A stretch of DNA of 10,838 nucleotides from assembly GCA_937881285.1 (NCBI GenBank), contig CALGEU010000028.1, positions 1 through 10,838 of the forward strand, given 5' to 3'. Made by a program: the position numbers and the translations under genes. Below the pieces are notes generated by a model that saw nothing but the letters and a program-made list of their open reading frames with translations, searched no databases and had not been told where the DNA came from. Positions 9,001 through 10,838 of this stretch are shown here, in pieces; position 1 is the stretch's first letter; the number at the start of each line of letters is the position of its first letter. The stretch comes from an uncultured Clostridia bacterium (GTDB taxonomy: Bacteria; Bacillota; Clostridia; Christensenellales; CAG-917).

Positions 9001-10838
9001 AGGGGTGTGTGAATAACGGAAATGTGACTACTTACGAGACACCTGATAATAGCGATACATATAAACCTAAATACTATAACTACGGAACAGGTGGAATTGT
9101 CGCATGTTCTGCTAGAAGTATAACTATCGAATCATGCATAAATAACGGTAAAATAGTTGCCCCGGTTAATGTTGGTGGAATTATAGGGCGTGTTTCTGGA
9201 GACCATACGGATGATGATGTAAGATCGGAAAGCAAGCTATATCTTTATAATTGCGCAAACACAGGAGAAATTTATTCTAACTTCAAGTTAAGTGATGATC
9301 AAGCATCGGCATTTTGGTCATCGAAAAAATACTACGGCAACTCCATTTGGTGTAATGCCGGTGGACTCGTCGGTTTTGTAACCAAGAGTGCTTCATTGCA
9401 TGCATTTGCATGTTACAATTCAGGTTATGTACATGGCATTGGAAATGTTGTGGGCGGTATAGTCGGAACTATTGGCGACCATAACGGAATCCTATACAGA
9501 ACTCCTAATACAAGAGCAAAATTTGCATCGGAGATTGTTTATTGCTATAACACCGGTGTGGTTGAAGTCGGTTATGACGGAGTTAACGAAGGAAACGGAG
9601 TAAACATTTGGGGTACTGATGGCGACAAATATTGTAGTTCTGTTGTCGGCGGTATTGCTGGTGTTATAGCAAACGGCAGTATTAAATACTGTTATAATAC
9701 TGGAACAATAGAGTGCTGGGGCGGTGTTGGCGTTAAAGGTGCTTACCATTCTCGTGCTGGTGGAATTGTCGGCGAATCGACAGCAAATTCGCAGGCAGAT
9801 TCTTCATGGACAAGATATGTTAGTATAGAAAACTGCTATAATATCGGGAAGATAAATATTTATACCGATGAACAAGCTCGTTATTCTTCTGGAATCTTGG
9901 GCTTTTTGAACGATGATAATTCTATTAAAAATAGTCACGTTACAAATTGCTTTACTATGAAAGATGCCGTCTATAAGAAGAGTAATGGCAAGTATTATGA
10001 TATTTATTCTGACGGAACTGGCTCTGATTCTGCAAAAAGTAAGAGCGGCTCTCCTATTGCACTTGAAGATTTCACTGCAGTGCGAAAATCCGATGGGACA
10101 GTTGCGCCTATAGGTAGTTTTGCTGATGTTCATAAAGCAAGCATTGAAACATTAACTAATGATAGCGCATATTTTTCAGGTACAGCTGCCGGATACATTT
10201 ATTTGCCAGGATGTTTGCCACAACTTGCCGTGTTTGCTATTGATACGCATAATGGTTTAAGCATGCGTTCTGTCAACTACGGACAGAATATATACGGAGA
10301 TTACGAAGAACAAAAAGCAGGAGATAAGTATAGCCCGTATATTATAAAAGATGGTATTGATTTGCTAGGTTTGCAATGTCTTGTCGATTTAGGATATACA
10401 TTCGAAGGAAAGTTCGTTGAGTTTGCAAACGCGACAAACAATATAAAGAATGATGGATCAAATCAAGCAATGGTAAGCGCTATCATTAATATGCCGACAT
10501 ATGAAAGTACTGCACAAAAACTAAACAATGGTGGGGATGCTTACAAATCATCTACGGCTACGGGCAGTTTTATACAAACAGGCAAAAGCTATCATCTGTT
10601 TTTATTCGGTGCGGTGTGTAGTGATGGTAGAAATACATCGACTAATTCTGCATATACGAATTGGCTGTCAAGAAATTATTATTACAATCAATCGAGCGGC
10701 GGAATGTCTAATAAAGCCACGTTCAACCTTGTAAACTTTACACCTATCGGAAGAAAGGGTGGAAGCAATATATTCAAGGGTAATATAAGCGGCAAGCAGG
10801 CAGACGGAACGAATACGGAAGTCGCAAATTTGCGTATT
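3..10838 (+). CDS. Giant multidomain surface protein (InlB-like / GLUG beta-helix / MBG-like), partial at both ends
   Basis: Codon-by-codon reading of frame 3 gives 3612 sense codons with no stop, so the gene crosses both window edges and neither its start codon nor its stop is visible. At over 350 kDa for this fragment alone it is far longer than an average bacterial protein. Composition is rich in Gly, Asn, Ser, Thr and Val. Order of parts: signal-peptide-like remnant, N-terminal beta-rich domain, two InlB B-repeat-like domains, GLUG beta-helix 1, tail, four MBG/YDG-like domains, GLUG beta-helix 2, tail/linker, GLUG beta-helix 3, start of GLUG beta-helix 4. About 45 GLUG cores (V-G-G-I/L-x-G) are visible. 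Families of this kind are secreted or wall-attached adhesins or stalk proteins; function here is inferred, not shown. No LPXTG, SLH, dockerin or transmembrane anchor is seen, so an anchor, if present, lies beyond the right edge. No enzyme motif was recognised. Codon use shifts along the gene, being C/G-ending in the centre and A/T-ending in the flanks. Confidence 0.97.
135..722 (+). other. N-terminal non-repetitive domain, probably beta-sandwich, unknown family
   Basis: Residues about 45 to 240 carry no GLUG, InlB or MBG signature. The stretch is rich in aromatic residues (many Trp and Tyr, for example GNRGWGFYNGG and FWGVVTNRDIYWG) and ends in a strand-like sequence, GIAWDDIKLTFYFQ. An A-W-D-D-I-x-L ending is reminiscent of the last strands of carbohydrate-binding-like jelly rolls, but no specific family is recognised. 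As the outermost folded unit after the putative signal peptide it could be a ligand-binding head; this is inferred only from position and aromatic content. Confidence 0.45.
723..977 (+). other. Divergent InlB B-repeat-like domain
   Basis: Residues 241 to 325 begin with SGVTITTKAGSNGSISPAG, continue with SVTATPNTGYHFTGWTYNGG and end with GKTYTANFAI. The pattern of a G-x-G/S-I-S-P opening, then A-T-P-x-x-G-Y-x-F-x-G-W, then Y-T-A-N-F is characteristic of the divergent InlB B-repeat family (Pfam Flg_new_2 type), small beta-grasp-like modules in surface proteins of Gram-positive and other bacteria. It is directly followed by a classical InlB-type repeat. Confidence 0.85.
981..1241 (+). other. InlB B-repeat (Listeria-Bacteroides repeat) domain
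   Basis: Residues 327 to 413 start with LNVTYHTNLNGS, pass through a P-E-K-L-D-G-Y-T-F-V-G-W-A core and end with VDLYAVWI. The order of x-V-T-Y-x-x-N, then G-Y-x-F-x-G-W, then L-Y-A-x-W is the hallmark of the Flg_new / InlB B-repeat family. The middle (residues about 375 to 400) is longer than in a typical copy of about 70 residues, with an insertion around YHKYGENVGNSIAGVDF. The domain joins the N-terminal head to the first beta-helix. Confidence 0.88.
1284..3803 (+). other. Beta-helix module 1: entry motif plus about 21 GLUG repeats
   Basis: The module opens with WGSVSNPFVIE (tgg at 1290), has the motif FVAVGSTARPF at 1494, then F-x-G-F-x-I-x-N-L-T-V-S-G and N-I-G-L-F-G, the usual first turns of GLUG-type right-handed beta-helices. 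Reading on, about 21 cores of the form V-G-G-I-x-G follow at intervals of roughly 25 to 45 residues (for example FVGGIVGQN, AVGGIAGRN, CVGGIVGFI, NVGGLGGRV). Between cores, most turns carry x-C-x-N-x-G/A-x-V/I (GCKNYGKV, NCHNYGTI, NCDNKGTV, YCYNKGKI), forming a possible Cys/Asn ladder from 1989 to 3599. A Gly/Ser-rich insertion (SGSSGSGGDGG) near 3172 to 3201 may be an exposed loop. The likely role is a rigid rod. Confidence 0.9.
3804..4142 (+). other. Post-helix tail and linker 1
   Basis: This stretch follows the last turn of beta-helix 1. It contains the segment 3813..3890 with NNGGSYLLFD at its end, which aligns without gaps to 7665..7742 behind beta-helix 2. It then runs through a beta-rich stretch (FHLTTNVAAGDYYVSLNDVG and following) to the first MBG-like domain. 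No known family is recognised; it probably caps the helix or forms a small beta domain. Confidence 0.5.
4143..4400 (+). other. MBG/YDG-like domain 1
   Basis: Residues 1381 to 1466 contain KTVTYDKQAHTIDAPTLPDG and end with YGTLTITKREL. The V-T-Y-D-x-x-A-H-T opening and the closing G-x-L-T-I-T-K-R are typical of MBG and YDG domains, Ig-like spacers found in tandem in large bacterial surface proteins. The Lys-Arg-Glu-Leu-Thr junction leads straight into the next copy, as in other tandem arrays. Confidence 0.72.
4401..4721 (+). other. MBG/YDG-like domain 2
   Basis: Residues 1467 to 1573 run from RELTFTNTWSDE through YNFVYNTDYNGLSYS and an AGTYFRRYTLTSTNYTI segment to VEYKWTIAKNK. The Y-x-F-V-Y-N-x-x-x-x-G core, the A-G-T-Y segment, the N-Y-T-I strand and the closing W-T-I-x-K-x-x-L match the tandem MBG/YDG pattern and the next copy. 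It is longer than a typical copy because of an insertion around TTPDQNGDGFLY. Confidence 0.72.
4722..5087 (+). other. MBG/YDG-like domain 3
   Basis: Residues 1574 to 1695 run from NKLTIDNVWTSDN through YTFVYNGQNQGVKNVLVSA, VGEYSGIFTLNDTANYEIG and ITYAWRINQ. This is the clearest of the four copies: F-V-Y-N-G-Q-x-Q-G-V, then V-G-E-Y-S, then L-N-D-T-A-N-Y, then a closing Y-A-W-x-I. Its opening L-T-I-D-N-V-W-T-S-D is close to L-T-F-T-N-T-W-S-D in domain 2, so the two are probably a tandem duplication. Confidence 0.78.
5088..5483 (+). other. Divergent MBG/YDG-like domain 4
   Basis: Residues 1696 to 1827 begin with FDIESAFNAANPQAWFG and continue with ITPQILVY-like strands (read as VTPQILVYENSDYNKQNFVLYI), LVIGTDYEI and ATVTASGENNFKGTISKYYVVL. 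The G-T-D-Y-E-I and G-E-N-N-F-K-G-T motifs are common in the last Ig-like copy of such arrays. It is the most divergent of the four and could be a separate Ig-like family. It leads straight into the entry motif of beta-helix 2. Confidence 0.6.
5517..7664 (+). other. Beta-helix module 2: entry motif plus about 15 GLUG repeats
   Basis: The module opens with NWGSASNPYVIE (tgg at 5520), nearly the same as module 1, and has FEPIGSAAYPFKAASF at 5754. About 15 cores follow, most of the form Y-V-G-G-I/L-V-G-Y (YLGGIVGYANG, YVGGLVGYANG, YVGGIVGGLG, YIGGLVGYVDH). Many are preceded by V-x-G-x-N/S-Y. Unlike modules 1 and 3 it has only three Cys in the whole module (near 5996, 6303 and 6588) and lacks the regular N-C-x-N-x-G turn. 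Turns are longer and more variable than in module 1. Codon use is strongly C/G-ending here. Confidence 0.9.
7665..8375 (+). other. Post-helix tail and linker 2
   Basis: The first 78 bases (7665..7742, ending in GRGKYLLLD) align without gaps with 3813..3890 behind beta-helix 1. Next come KLLVNVSVPSASNNKQLAFYDVSG, a strand-rich stretch with LTIEWTFDNANSFSVCTVAIEF, and a hydrophilic segment rich in Asn, Asp and Lys (about 8090 to 8260, including an EYWWYKDGD motif). No MBG repeats like those after module 1 are evident. The end of the linker (YRIGDYDKDYSNDS) meets the entry motif of module 3. No family is recognised for the second half. Confidence 0.5.
8376..10316 (+). other. Beta-helix module 3: entry motif plus about 9 GLUG repeats
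   Basis: The entry motif SIGSKENPIIIST (8376) is followed by QYIRLTTDI, and AFKGTFEGNGHKITI (8703) is the familiar F-K-G-T-F-x-G-N-G-H-x-I start of GLUG beta-helices. About nine cores follow (NAAGFTGYV, GTGGIVACS, NVGGIIGRV, NAGGLVGFV, VVGGIVGTI, VVGGIAGVI, RAGGIVGES, YSSGILGFL among them). Turns carry N-C-x-N-x-G again (NCTNNASI, YCYNTGTI, NCYNIGKI), with Cys from 8919 to 9950. Loops between turns are long (for example around 9030 to 9090 and 9280 to 9350). From about 8520 codon use turns A/T-ending. The last part (about 9950 to 10316) is a non-repeat cap. Confidence 0.88.
10317..10838 (+). other. Start of beta-helix module 4, cut by the window edge
   Basis: AGDKYSPYIIKDG (10317) sits where the entry motif is expected and is followed by LGLQCLVDLGYTFEGKFVEF, which matches the entry-motif layout of modules 1 to 3. 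At 10737 the motif FTPIGRKGGSNIFKGNISG matches FEPIGSAAYPF in module 2 and F-K-G in module 3, and VANLRI at the edge is the first helix strand (compare ILNLTV in module 1). No GLUG core has been reached yet. A longer loop (about 10470 to 10700) separates the two motifs. A fourth helix, or at least its base, therefore lies to the right of the window. Confidence 0.72.

Overview
The window is a single reading frame. Reading frame 3 of the + strand (codons starting at base 3) stays open from the first complete codon to the last (3..10838, 3612 codons). There is no stop codon and no believable gene end. All the DNA belongs to the interior of one giant gene, cut at both edges. I see no RNA genes, mobile elements, CRISPR arrays, promoters or terminators, and no second gene.

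The encoded product is a giant, Gly/Asn/Ser/Val-rich, repetitive extracellular protein of the adhesin type. Order along the chain: (i) a short hydrophobic segment at the left edge that looks like the end of a signal peptide, which would put the true start only a few dozen bases upstream; (ii) a non-repetitive, probably beta-rich N-terminal domain (about 135..722); (iii) two InlB B-repeat-like domains (723..977 and 981..1241); (iv) beta-helix module 1 of about 21 GLUG-type repeats (1284..3803); (v) a tail and four MBG/YDG-like Ig-type domains (3804..5483); (vi) beta-helix module 2 of about 15 repeats (5517..7664); (vii) a second tail/linker (7665..8375); (viii) beta-helix module 3 of about 9 repeats (8376..10316); (ix) the first part of beta-helix module 4, cut by the right edge (10317..10838). 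Each helix module opens with the same kind of entry motif (G-S-x-x-N-P-x-x-I) and, some way in, a PIG/F-x-G motif.

The domain set (InlB-type repeats, GLUG repeats, MBG/YDG domains) is typical of large surface proteins from uncultured anaerobic Bacillota, often from animal guts. This is an inference from family knowledge; no taxonomic marker is present. The standard genetic code fits. Codon use is uneven: the centre (about 4000..8500) favours C/G-ending codons (aac, ggc, gtc, gac, tac), while both flanks, and most sharply module 3 after about 8500, favour A/T-ending codons. This suggests a gene assembled from modules of different history.

Probable role: a cell-surface or secreted stalk/adhesin, with the beta-helices as rods, the InlB-like and MBG domains as spacers or binding units, and the anchor located beyond the right edge. 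No enzymatic motif was recognised.
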